In this document: positions 1-6,266 of the stretch, piece by piece
Numbering within the stretch: the first letter of the stretch is position 1
How the letters are laid out: each line of letters starts with the position of its first letter
Assembly (NCBI RefSeq): GCF_900765565.1
Contig: NZ_CAAFRZ010000088.1
Coordinates: 1 to 15,709, forward strand
Origin: an uncultured Dialister sp.
Lineage (GTDB): Bacteria > Bacillota > Negativicutes > Veillonellales > Dialisteraceae
Direction of reading: 5' to 3'
Length of the DNA stretch: 15,709 nucleotides
Notes under the pieces: model-generated
What the model was told of the DNA's origin: nothing
Database searches by the model: none
What the model saw: only the letters and a program-made list of their open reading frames with translations
Position numbers and translations under genes: made by a program

Positions 1-118
1 CGCAGGCGGATCAGCCTTCCTAACAGCTAGCCGCTAGAAGCTAGGAGCTCCATGCGAGTGACTCTATCCGCAAGCATGCCAAACCGTTCGCTCCAACAGC
101 TCTACAAACCGCAATTGG
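1..118 (+). repeat. Palindromic interspersed repeat, copy A (cut by window edge)
   Basis: This is the 3' half of the repeat seen complete at 2259-2505 and 3199-3459. It carries the same landmarks: cgcaggcggatcagc, the ctagaagctaggagctcc block, gagtgactctatccgcaag, and an end close to caaaccgcaattgg. The 5' arm lies outside the window. It starts about 28 bp downstream of the stop codon of the minus-strand phosphatase gene, so it could shape the 3' end of that transcript. No other terminator is visible for that gene. Confidence 0.85.
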
Positions 119-145
119 CAGGTCCTCGTATCTTATCATCTACCC

Positions 146-1741
146 TTAATTCTTCTCCGCAAATTCCAGGGCTTCCGCTTCTTCTTTCAGTTCATTCTTG
201 TTTGTGCTTCCCGGGAACCACTGGATGCGGAGGGGGAGGCGGAAGGTCTTTTCAAAATCTTTGATCAGGTTCTGTACCGCATGGGCGGGGACATCGAAAT
301 TATCCCGGCTTGTGTAAATGCGAAGATCCATGGCCTGCCGGGAAGAGGTGCAGATGAGTTTCGTGATGCACTGCTCATGGCTTTCATCGAGCCCTTCCGC
401 CAGGGCCAGGAACAGGGCCATCATGCGGACCTCCTTCATCTGCAGGTCCGAAAGAATGCGGACATGGGTATTGGATTTCAGGAACTTGCTGGAATAGCCA
501 TGGTGGAAAGCACAGATGAGGGCGCACATAATCTGTTCTCTGTGGGACCAGCCGAATATGTGGGCATTGGCGGTGATGTAGGCGCTGTGCCGGGCATGGC
601 TGTAGTAGTTGACGATGGTACCCGTATCGTGAAGAAGACCGGCGGCCGCCAGGATTCTCCGCATCCGGTCATTGAGATGGTGCATCTTTTTCCACTGGTC
701 AAACATGGAAAGTGCCATGGCCGTGACGTAGGAAGTATGGAAATCATATTCCACCGGCAGGGTGTAGAGATAGTTCTTTACGGAAGAAAAGAGCATATCA
801 TTGCGCCAGTGGTTTTCTTTATCATATAGGGGATCGTAGTAATGGAAGAACAGTCCTTCCCGGAGGCCGCAGCCGGAAATGGTGAGGTACGAAGATTTGG
901 CTTTCCGCACGATTTCCTGGACCACCAGGGCTCCGGCAATGATGATATCCGCCCGTTCCGAAGAGAGACCGGAAATCTTCTGCCGCTCTTCGTAGGTTTT
1001 GGAACAGATAGACTTTACCATGGAAAAGAGATTTTCCACGGGGAGATTGTAATTGTGCAGCTTTGGCAGGGGATAGGAAGAGGCCCGCTGGTGTACTTTC
1101 GCCAGGTTTCGGACGGTGCCGCCGACACCGATGACTTCCATGGGCTCTTTGGGAAACCAGGGAATTTCATCGAGTTTCTTTTGGATGAAGTCCCGGATTT
1201 CATTGATTTTATTGTACCCCACATCGCCGGAGGACTGGAACATCTCCGTCAGGGTAACGGCACCCATGGGGATGCTGACGGAATGGATCCGCTTTTTGTC
1301 TTTCACAAGGGAAATTTCCACGCTGGCTCCGCCCAAATCGAAAAGGAGGAAATCCTTCCGGTCTATGGTGTGGATGACCCCTGAAAAACCGAGTGCCGCC
1401 TCTGCCTTTCCGCTGATGATGGTCATGGGAATGCCGGTGGTCAACCGGACCCGCTTCAGGAAAGAAGCTCCGTTAATGGCATTTCGAACCGCCGCTGTGG
1501 CTACGGCCATGACTTTTTTCACCTTCTGTACTGCGATGATATGGGAATACACGGCAAGGCATTTCAATGCCCGCTGCTGGGCCTCTTCCGTCAGCTGCCG
1601 GGAATCCATGGTCATTCCTTCTGCCAGGCGGATAGACTTCTTTTCCTGGTAGACCAGCCGGTAAGCACCGTGGGCTCCAATCTGCATAATGACAAAACGG
1701 ATAGAGTTTGAACCCAGGTCAATGATTGCAATTCGCTCCAT
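146..1741 (-). CDS. Ppx/GppA family phosphatase with C-terminal HD-like domain
   Basis: A 531-residue protein of the exopolyphosphatase/guanosine pentaphosphate phosphohydrolase family. Members remove terminal phosphate from polyphosphate or pppGpp in the cytoplasm; the sequence does not show which substrate is used. The actin-like ATPase fold is clear: DLGSNSIRF (8-16), ATAAVRNA (81-88), SGKAEAALGFSGV (110-122) with E114 at the family's catalytic glutamate position, FDLGGASVEIS (134-144), GVGGTVRNLAK (205-215), GLSSERADIIIAGA (258-271) and SGCGLREGLF (289-298). From about residue 330 there is an HD-type helical region with H371-D372, H382, H385 and H413-H414. The length fits the long, HD-containing branch. 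The ATG at 1741 has an aaaggag ribosome binding site a few bases upstream. A 7-bp inverted repeat (1757-1763/1773-1779) sits just above that site. It appears monocistronic. The family call is firm; ppx versus gppA is not decided. Confidence 0.93.
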   Translation of the reverse strand: MERIAIIDLGSNSIRFVIMQIGAHGAYRLVYQEKKSIRLAEGMTMDSRQLTEEAQQRALKCLAVYSHIIAVQKVKKVMAVATAAVRNAINGASFLKRVRLTTGIPMTIISGKAEAALGFSGVIHTIDRKDFLLFDLGGASVEISLVKDKKRIHSVSIPMGAVTLTEMFQSSGDVGYNKINEIRDFIQKKLDEIPWFPKEPMEVIGVGGTVRNLAKVHQRASSYPLPKLHNYNLPVENLFSMVKSICSKTYEERQKISGLSSERADIIIAGALVVQEIVRKAKSSYLTISGCGLREGLFFHYYDPLYDKENHWRNDMLFSSVKNYLYTLPVEYDFHTSYVTAMALSMFDQWKKMHHLNDRMRRILAAAGLLHDTGTIVNYYSHARHSAYITANAHIFGWSHREQIMCALICAFHHGYSSKFLKSNTHVRILSDLQMKEVRMMALFLALAEGLDESHEQCITKLICTSSRQAMDLRIYTSRDNFDVPAHAVQNLIKDFEKTFRLPLRIQWFPGSTNKNELKEEAEALEFAEKN

Positions 1742-1756
1742 GGTATCTCCTTTATA

Positions 1757-1779
1757 GCAGCTACATAAAAACTAGCTGC
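1757..1779 (-). promoter_or_regulatory. Inverted repeat just upstream of the phosphatase ribosome binding site
   Basis: The arms gcagcta and tagctgc form a perfect 7-bp inverted repeat with a 9-base spacer, directly upstream of the aaaggag site of the minus-strand phosphatase gene. It could be a short 5'-UTR hairpin or an operator. The rest of the 1742-1928 gap is AT-rich with no convincing -35/-10 pair. Confidence 0.3.
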
Positions 1780-1900
1780 TTATTATTATTTATTATCCTT
1801 ATTTTACAACAGGAAGAGCTTGAAAAGAAGAAATCCCCATCATTTGGAAATTGTAAAATCTCGGTAAAGGAAGAACTGATAAGTAGTGGGATGGTCACTC

Positions 1901-1930
1901 AAAAGGATAGGACGGTCAGCCCTGTCTATC
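1901..1930 (-). terminator. Weak candidate terminator overlapping the membrane protein stop
   Basis: On the minus strand gatagacagg and ccgtcctatc can form an imperfect stem around gctga, followed by four T. The stem begins inside the stop codon of the 99-residue gene. Several pairs are missing, so this is only a possibility. Confidence 0.25.
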
Positions 1931-2228
1931 AGTGATTCTTTATTTTATACACCAGTCCAGTAATGGCAAGAATAACGGTGAAAGCAGTAATTGTCATGGA
2001 CCAGGCGATGCCGAAGTGCATGTATCCTTCAAAGGAGAAGTCCCAGGTGAAGTACATGATGGTCAGTATGGCGGCGGCAATGCAGCCTATGGCGAGGATG
2101 GTCGGCTTTTCCCGGTAGATGAAGAGGAAACAGATGCCTGCTATGTAACCGGCTATGCCGGCAGCGGAAAGCATATCATCGTGGTAGAGGACAAGGGAGA
2201 CGATGGAAAGAATAAATGCGTATTTCAA
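1929..2228 (-). CDS. Small four-helix membrane protein, unknown function
   Basis: A 99-residue, very hydrophobic protein of no family I recognise. Four likely membrane segments are visible at about residues 2-15, 20-37, 43-60 and 73-94, joined by short polar loops (YHDD, YREK, DFSFEGYMH), and the tail is basic (YKIKNH). The only workable start is a TTG at 2228, with an aaaggag site (plus-strand ctcctt at 2235-2240) about 6 bases upstream. No in-frame ATG lies upstream. It lies downstream of the TPR lipoprotein on the same strand, but repeat copy B separates the two, so co-transcription is uncertain. The opposite-strand reading frame over the same bases is a shadow: it shows no hydrophobic pattern. 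Confidence 0.6.
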   Translation of the reverse strand: MKYAFILSIVSLVLYHDDMLSAAGIAGYIAGICFLFIYREKPTILAIGCIAAAILTIMYFTWDFSFEGYMHFGIAWSMTITAFTVILAITGLVYKIKNH

Positions 2229-2258
2229 TGAGAACTCCTTTCTTTGCTGGATGTATTG

Positions 2259-2505
2259 CCAATTTCAGTTTGTCGAGTTGTTAAGTTCGACACTGGAGGG
2301 TAGAGTCATTCGAGCGAGGGCTTCTAGCTGCCAGCTCCTAGCTTTTAGGAAAGCTGGCCAGCCTGCGGCATGAATGACTGACGGAAATACCGGGTGGAAG
2401 CGCCGCAGGCGGATCAGCTTTCCTAAAAGCTAGGAGCTCCATGCGAGTGACTCTATCCGCAAGCATGCCAAACCGTTCGCTCCAACAACTCGTCAAACTG
2501 CAATA
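2259..2505 (+). repeat. Palindromic interspersed repeat, copy B
   Basis: A complete copy of about 247 bp between the TPR lipoprotein and the 99-residue membrane protein. The ends are near-perfect inverted repeats: tttgtcgagttgtt (2269-2282) against aacaactcgtcaaa (2484-2497), 13 of 14. Further inward, gtagagtcattcgag pairs with gcgagtgactctatcc, the ctagctcctagc block with gctaggagct, aggaaagctg with cagctttcct, and gcctgcggc with gccgcaggc near the centre. The whole unit can therefore fold into one long hairpin. It has no room for a protein of its own. It resembles a MITE or another palindromic intergenic element; I do not recognise a named family. Confidence 0.9.
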
Positions 2506-2521
2506 GTCCGTACGGTCAGGC

Positions 2522-3142
2522 CTATTTGACCAGCTGCTCGAAGTCTTTGTCCCCGTGGAGCCAGGTGAAGTGGTCCTGTACCCGGGCCTGGGGCTTTACA
2601 TTCTGGGGATCCAGGTCGATAGCCTTTTTGAGATATTCCAGGGCCTTGGGCTTGTCCCTTTTATCGGCATAGTCCGTGGCGATACCATAGTAGGACCAGG
2701 TATTCTTGGGGTCTTTGGCAAGGACTTTCTGGAAAAAGGTGATGGATTCGTCGTAGTGTTTCCCCAGCTTCTGGGCCATGGCCATGTCGAAGAAGGCCTG
2801 CACATAGTCCGGGTTGATGGATAAGGACTTTTGGATGGTGACGATTCCTTCTTCCGGGGACACGTCAAAGGCCTGGATAATGCCCTTGAGAGACAGGGCT
2901 TTATAGTTTTCTTCATCTTTCGCCAGGGCATCATTGGCCAGCTGCAGGGCGGTGAGATGGTCCCCTTTTCCATAGGCCGTCACCGCTTTACGGTAAATAT
3001 CCTCTGATTCCTTTGCAATGACATGGATCTGGGGAGCCGATTGGGACAGGGCAGGAGCAGAGGAAGCCGGCGGCTTTCCTGTGCCGCAGCCGGCAGAAAT
3101 CAGGGTAATGGCAATGAGACAGCAGATGGGAAGAACTTTCAT
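2522..3142 (-). CDS. TPR-repeat lipoprotein
   Basis: A 206-residue protein with a lipoprotein signal: basic K2, a hydrophobic stretch and a lipobox-like ISAGC with the modifiable cysteine at 19. A short Pro/Ser/Ala linker (22-40) follows, then tetratricopeptide repeats at about 47-78, 81-112, 115-146 and 149-180. The best units are YRKAVTAYGKGDHLTAL and YYGIATDYADKRDKPKAL, each followed by an ALxxDP/N-type turn. TPR lipoproteins act as protein-protein scaffolds at a membrane; no partner can be read from this sequence. The ATG at 3142 has an aaaaggag site 6 bases upstream. A TATACT -10-like box lies on the minus strand (plus 3181-3186), but no good -35 is visible. It is flanked on both sides by palindromic repeat copies B and C and is divergent from the dehydrogenase gene. 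Confidence 0.85.
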   Translation of the reverse strand: MKVLPICCLIAITLISAGCGTGKPPASSAPALSQSAPQIHVIAKESEDIYRKAVTAYGKGDHLTALQLANDALAKDEENYKALSLKGIIQAFDVSPEEGIVTIQKSLSINPDYVQAFFDMAMAQKLGKHYDESITFFQKVLAKDPKNTWSYYGIATDYADKRDKPKALEYLKKAIDLDPQNVKPQARVQDHFTWLHGDKDFEQLVK

Positions 3143-3198
3143 GGAATCTCCTTTTTTCCCTGCGCCAGGGCAGGGATTTTAGTATAATGGGTGAAGAA

Positions 3199-3459
3199 TA
3201 TTTCAGTTTGTCGAGCTGTTAAGTTCGACACTGGAAGGTAGAGTCATTCGAGTGGGGGCTTCTAGCTGCTAGCTCCTGGCTTTTAGGAAAGCTGGCCAGC
3301 CTACGGCACGAATGACTGACGGAAATACCGGGTGGAAGCGCCGCAGGCGGATCAGCCTTCCTGGCTGCTAGCCGCTAGAAGCTAGGAGCTCCATGCGAGT
3401 GGCTCTATCCGCAAGCATGCCAACCGCCAAACCCCAACAGCTCGACAAACCGCAATTGG
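3199..3459 (+). repeat. Palindromic interspersed repeat, copy C
   Basis: A complete copy of about 260 bp between the divergent lipoprotein and dehydrogenase genes. The terminal arms tttgtcgagctgtt (3207-3220) and aacagctcgacaaa (3436-3449) are a perfect 14-bp inverted repeat. Relative to copy B, a T-A pair in this arm has become C-G on both sides, a compensatory change. The inner arms are as in copy B. The copy contains an ATG (3393) in frame with the dehydrogenase, which creates a false N-terminal extension. Confidence 0.9.
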
Positions 3460-3503
3460 ATGTACGACATACAACATACCTATTATACCAAAGGAGGAAC
3501 GTT

Positions 3504-4268
3504 ATGAGTCGATTTGCTTTTATTACCGGCGCCACCAGCGGGATTGGACTGGCCTCTGCCCATGCATTGGCAAGAAAAGGATATGACCTCGTCATTGCAG
3601 CCAGAAACGGGGAGAAACTGGAGCAGGCCAAAAAGGACATAGAAGAGCAGGAAAAAGTAAAAGTGACCACCTATAAGCTCGACGTCCGTAATCCGGAAGA
3701 AATTCACCGGGTGGCGGAGGACTGCCTCAAACATGTGGGAACCCCTTATATTCTCCTGAACGATGCGGGCCTTGCCAGGGGGCTTGAACCTTATGGAGAA
3801 ACAGCAGAGGAAGATACACTCCAGATGGTGGATACCAATATCAAAGGCCTTTTCCTTGTCACCCGGGCATTCCTTCCTTCCATGATGGAAAAGAACGAAG
3901 GCCATATCATTAATCTTGGCTCCACTGCAGGGCTCTATGCTTACGCCGGTGCAGCGGTGTACTGTGCCACCAAGGCCGCTGTAAAGACATTCAGCGATGG
4001 AATCCGTATCGATGTGATTGACAGTGATATCAAAGTGACTACCATTCAGCCGGGTATCGTGGAAACCCCATTCAGCGAAGTTCGTTTCCATGGAGATAAG
4101 AAGCGGGCGGATGCGGTGTATGAAGGCATTGATGCCCTCCAGGCGGAAGATATTGCCAATGTGATCGCATTTGTGGTGGACCAGCCGAAACGGGTACAGA
4201 TCAGTGATGTGGTCATCATGGCCAACCAGCAGGCCACAGGGTTCATGGTAAGTAAAAAGAAAAAGTAA
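3504..4268 (+). CDS. Short-chain dehydrogenase/reductase (YdfG-like)
   Basis: A 254-residue classical SDR, an NAD(P)-dependent cytoplasmic oxidoreductase. The Rossmann motif TGATSGIG is at 8-15, and R34 in AARN after strand 2 favours NADP. The active-site set is N112, S140, Y153 and K157 (YCATK). PGIVETPF (183-190) is the usual substrate-loop start, and the C-terminus VQISDVVIMANQQAT is like the 3-hydroxy-acid/serine dehydrogenase (YdfG) group. The substrate is not certain. The usual NNAG motif reads NDAG here (86-89), an uncommon change. The start at 3504 is chosen because of the strong aaaggagg site at 3490-3497 and because the protein then begins at the first beta strand. The longer frame from 3393 only translates repeat copy C. 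No promoter is clear. Confidence 0.92.
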   Translation: MSRFAFITGATSGIGLASAHALARKGYDLVIAARNGEKLEQAKKDIEEQEKVKVTTYKLDVRNPEEIHRVAEDCLKHVGTPYILLNDAGLARGLEPYGETAEEDTLQMVDTNIKGLFLVTRAFLPSMMEKNEGHIINLGSTAGLYAYAGAAVYCATKAAVKTFSDGIRIDVIDSDIKVTTIQPGIVETPFSEVRFHGDKKRADAVYEGIDALQAEDIANVIAFVVDQPKRVQISDVVIMANQQATGFMVSKKKK

Positions 4269-4300
4269 CACAGTTTACCTATCAACCGGGCGGTCAAGGC

Positions 4301-4515
4301 ATGGGAAAAGTGGCTCAAGGGGAAAGGGCAACGCCTGGGGGGAGGAGCGGCGCACAATATTTAGAGGCACCGCAGAATATGTATTTCGCGGCTTCGTCGC
4401 TGATTACAAAATTGGCGGCGCTATATGAATTGTGCGCCGCTCCTTCCCCTTGGCCGGAGGCCATTTTCCTTCAGCCACTTCGCCGAAGGCGTTACCCTTC
4501 AGCCACTTTCTGCAT
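4301..4515. repeat. Large intergenic hairpin element with 20-bp terminal inverted repeats
   Basis: The ends match as an inverted repeat at 17 of 20 positions: atgggaaaagtggctcaagg (4301-4320) against ccttcagccactttctgcat (4496-4515). Inside, ggagcggcgcacaat (4344-4358) and attgtgcgccgctcc (4429-4443) are a perfect 15-bp inverted repeat, and caagggg pairs with cccctt next to it. The ccttcagccactt end motif occurs twice on the right side (4468-4480 and 4496-4508). No coding capacity is evident. Its sequence differs from the 250-bp repeat family. It lies between the dehydrogenase stop and the rpsF promoter, so it may also end dehydrogenase transcription. Confidence 0.75.
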
Positions 4516-4559
4516 ATTAACGTGCTTCATCTGTCAATTCGATGTTGGTAAATTTTTAT

Positions 4560-4588
4560 TTGCAATTCATCCCTGCTTCTTGTATAAT
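4560..4588 (+). promoter_or_regulatory. Promoter of the rpsF-ssb-rpsR operon
   Basis: TTGCAA (4560-4565), a 17-bp spacer, and a perfect TATAAT (4583-4588). It would start RNA near 4595, giving a leader of about 73 bases before rpsF. Confidence 0.85.
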
Positions 4589-4594
4589 ATAAAA

Positions 4595-4650
4595 GCTTGC
4601 TATTCCGCAGGCAACTTCCTGGCCCGTAGCGAGTGCGGGACATAGGTCCG
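4595..4650 (+). promoter_or_regulatory. Possible S6:S18-binding mRNA leader
   Basis: The rpsF leader can form an outer stem cttgcta/tagcgag (4596-4602/4627-4633, one G-U pair) around an inner hairpin cagg-caactt-cctg (4608-4621), with an unpaired CCG (4605-4607) on the 5' side and another CCG at 4624-4626. Ribosomal leaders bound by the S6:S18 complex are known upstream of rpsF in many bacteria and contain a helix with a conserved CCG bulge that mimics the 16S rRNA site. The match here is by hand, so it is an inference. If real, S6:S18 would repress the whole operon. Confidence 0.5.
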
Positions 4651-4667
4651 AAAAGGAGGCGAATTTC

Positions 4668-4952
4668 GTGAAAAAGTATGAAGTTATGTTCATTGTGAAC
4701 GCAGCTGATGATGAAGTCATTAAGGCTGCTGTCAAACTGGTACAGGACACCATCACCAGAATCGGTGGTACCATTGACAAAGTTGATGAATGGGGCAAAC
4801 GTCATCTTGCGTACGAAGTAAAGCATCAGAGTGAAGGCTACTACGTAGTAGTAGATTTCCAGGCTGATCCGGCGCAGATTAAAGAACTTGACCGCGTTAT
4901 CAAGATTCATGAAGAAATTATCCGTCATATCATTGTAAAACAGGATGACTAA
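4668..4952 (+). CDS. rpsF: 30S ribosomal protein S6
   Basis: A 94-residue protein, the normal length for bS6, which binds S18 and the central domain of 16S rRNA in the small subunit. The start MKKYEVMFIV, the block DEWGKRHLAYEVKHQSEGYY (41-60) and the C-terminal IKIHEEIIRHIIV are typical. The start is GTG at 4668, with an aaaaggagg site (4651-4659) at good spacing. It is the first gene of the rpsF-ssb-rpsR operon, 11 bases ahead of ssb. Confidence 0.97.
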   Translation: MKKYEVMFIVNAADDEVIKAAVKLVQDTITRIGGTIDKVDEWGKRHLAYEVKHQSEGYYVVVDFQADPAQIKELDRVIKIHEEIIRHIIVKQDD

Positions 4953-4963
4953 GAGGTAGCACA

Positions 4964-5503
4964 ATGAATTCAGTTCAAGTTATGGGTAACCTGGCACGGG
5001 ATCCGGTCGTTCGCGCAACGAAAACCGGTCGTTCCGTAGCATCTTTCACCGTGGCAGTCAATCGTAACTACGTGACTCCCCAAGGCGAACAGCGGGAGCT
5101 GACAGACTGGATTAATGTGGTTGCCTGGGGCTCCCTGGCTGAAGCCGTAGGCAATCAGCTGAGAAAGGGAATGCGTGTCTTTGTAGAGGGACGCTATTCT
5201 ACCCGCTCTTACGATGCACAGGATGGAACGAGAAAGTATGTCACTGAAGTGGTGGCCAATTTTGTCGCCATTCCTTTAGGAACAAACAGTTCTTCTTCCT
5301 ACGCACCGCAGCAGCCTCAGGGTAATTCTTTCGGCGGAAACGGTTTCGGCGGAAATAATAATTTCGGCGGAAACGGTGGAAACAATGGCAGTTTTGGAGG
5401 AAACGGCTTTAACAACAATGCTCCCTCCGGACAGAACAGCCAGCCGGGAGGCAATTTTGGTCAATTTGGTCCTAAAGGAAAAGATGAAGATATTCCTTTC
5501 TGA
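4964..5503 (+). CDS. ssb: Single-stranded DNA-binding protein
   Basis: A 179-residue SSB that coats single-stranded DNA in replication, repair and recombination. Residues 1-105 form the OB fold (VMGNLARDPVVR, TDWINVVAWGSLAEAV, VFVEGRYSTRSY). Residues 108-170 form a flexible Gly/Asn/Phe-rich linker with repeated FGGN units, and the last residues DEDIPF are the acidic tip that recruits partner proteins. The ATG at 4964 follows an agaggt site. It is encoded between the S6 and S18 genes, as usual in Firmicutes, so it shares their promoter and any leader control. Confidence 0.97.
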   Translation: MNSVQVMGNLARDPVVRATKTGRSVASFTVAVNRNYVTPQGEQRELTDWINVVAWGSLAEAVGNQLRKGMRVFVEGRYSTRSYDAQDGTRKYVTEVVANFVAIPLGTNSSSSYAPQQPQGNSFGGNGFGGNNNFGGNGGNNGSFGGNGFNNNAPSGQNSQPGGNFGQFGPKGKDEDIPF

Positions 5504-5533
5504 TGTGCATTGATTTTGGAGGATATAGAAAGC

Positions 5534-5767
5534 ATGATTAGAAGAGACAGAGTAAGAAGACCGAGAAGAAAGGTCTGCCAGTGCTGCGTAGATCACGTAG
5601 ACACCATTGATTATAAGAACGTTCAGGCCCTGCGCCGTTTCGTTTCCGAAAGAGGAAAGATTCTTCCCCGCCGCGTAACCGGAACATGCGCAAAGCATCA
5701 GCGTAAGATCAACCTCGCTATTAAGAGAGCAAGAGCTATTGCCCTGCTTCCTTTCAGCGCTGACTGA
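5534..5767 (+). CDS. rpsR: 30S ribosomal protein S18
   Basis: A 77-residue bS18, the partner of S6 in the 30S platform. The core [20 protein letters not shown] and TGTCAKHQR are diagnostic. It is the zinc-binding (C+) form: C15, C18, C52 and H55 are all present, with a further C17 inside the first pair. The ATG at 5534 is preferred, with tggagg at 5517-5522 as its ribosome binding site; a TTG at 5510 would add eight residues that no S18 has. It is the last gene of the operon, followed at once by a terminator. Confidence 0.96.
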   Translation: MIRRDRVRRPRRKVCQCCVDHVDTIDYKNVQALRRFVSERGKILPRRVTGTCAKHQRKINLAIKRARAIALLPFSAD

Positions 5768-5777
5768 TTGAATGAAC

Positions 5778-5820
5778 AAAGAGCTGTGAAAGTGAGAAAT
5801 CACCGTCACAGCTCTTTTTT
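5778..5820 (+). terminator. Rho-independent terminator of the rpsF operon
   Basis: agagctgtga pairs with tcacagctct (10 bp), a 2-base internal loop follows, then gtga/tcac closed by gaaa. Six T follow the stem (5815-5820). It starts about 10 bases after the rpsR stop. Confidence 0.9.
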
Positions 5821-5848
5821 GCTGCGTGGAAAATGGAGCGGGAGAGCC

Positions 5849-6096
5849 CAATTTCAGTGAGCTGTTGGGTTTGGCGCTGATGGGTAGAGTCATTCGTGCG
5901 GAGCTTCTAGCTGCTAGCTCCTGGCTTTTAGGAAGGATCAACAGCCTACGGCACGAATGACTGATGGAAACAGGTAGGAAGCGCCGCAGGCGGGCCAACT
6001 TTCCTGGCAGCTAACAGCTAGAAGCTAGGAGCTCCATGCGAGTGACTCTATCCACAAGCATACCAACCACCCCCATCAGCTCGCTAAACCGCAATA
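5849..6096 (+). repeat. Palindromic interspersed repeat, copy D
   Basis: About 248 bp between the rpsF operon terminator and the transporter promoter. It is more diverged than copies B and C but has every landmark: atttcag, ggtagagtcattcg, cttctagctgctagctcctgg, cacgaatgactga, agcgccgcaggcgg, ctagaagctaggagctcc, gagtgactctatcc and ctaaaccgcaat. In this copy gtcattcgtgc and gcacgaatgac are a perfect 11-bp inverted pair within the 5' half, so a local hairpin competes with the full-length fold. Confidence 0.85.
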
Positions 6097-6138
6097 TCCC
6101 CTCTTGTCATAGGTCCATCCCCTCTTGTCATAGGTCCA
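6097..6138 (+). repeat. Perfect 21-bp tandem duplication upstream of the transporter promoter
   Basis: Two identical 21-bp units (6097-6117 and 6118-6138) with core cctcttgtcataggtcca lie side by side, ending 4 bp before the -35 box. The spacing of 21 bp is two helical turns, so a protein bound to each would sit on the same DNA face. This is a candidate regulator site; no known binding motif is recognised. Confidence 0.85.
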
Positions 6139-6142
6139 CTCC

Positions 6143-6171
6143 TTGACAGGCAAAAGACCGGTTCGTATAAT
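6143..6171 (+). promoter_or_regulatory. Consensus promoter of the anion transporter
   Basis: TTGACA (6143-6148), exactly 17 bp, TATAAT (6166-6171): a full match to the vegetative sigma consensus. RNA would start near 6178. Confidence 0.9.
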
Positions 6172-6206
6172 ATATATACACATATTAATTAATATTCATG
6201 CAATGT

Positions 6207-6246
6207 AGCACATTTCTTTCCCCCGGGAAAGGAGTGTGCTTTTTTG
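6207..6246 (+). terminator. Leader terminator/attenuator ahead of the transporter gene
   Basis: agcacatttctttccc (6207-6222) pairs with gggaaaggagtgtgct (6225-6240) at 14 of 16 positions or better counting wobble pairs, and six T follow. This is a complete Rho-independent terminator lying between the promoter and the aaggaggg site of the transporter. It would make a short RNA of about 70 nt unless it is bypassed. Confidence 0.8.
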
Positions 6247-6266
6247 TCCTTTAAGGAGGGAATTTT

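Noticed and set aside
52..264. 70-codon plus-strand frame at the left edge
   Set aside because: It starts inside repeat copy A and ends inside the antisense of the phosphatase gene; no ribosome site.
2259..6096. Repeats considered as a CRISPR array
   Set aside because: Units are about 250 bp, palindromic, separated by whole genes; there are no short regular repeats or spacers and no cas genes.
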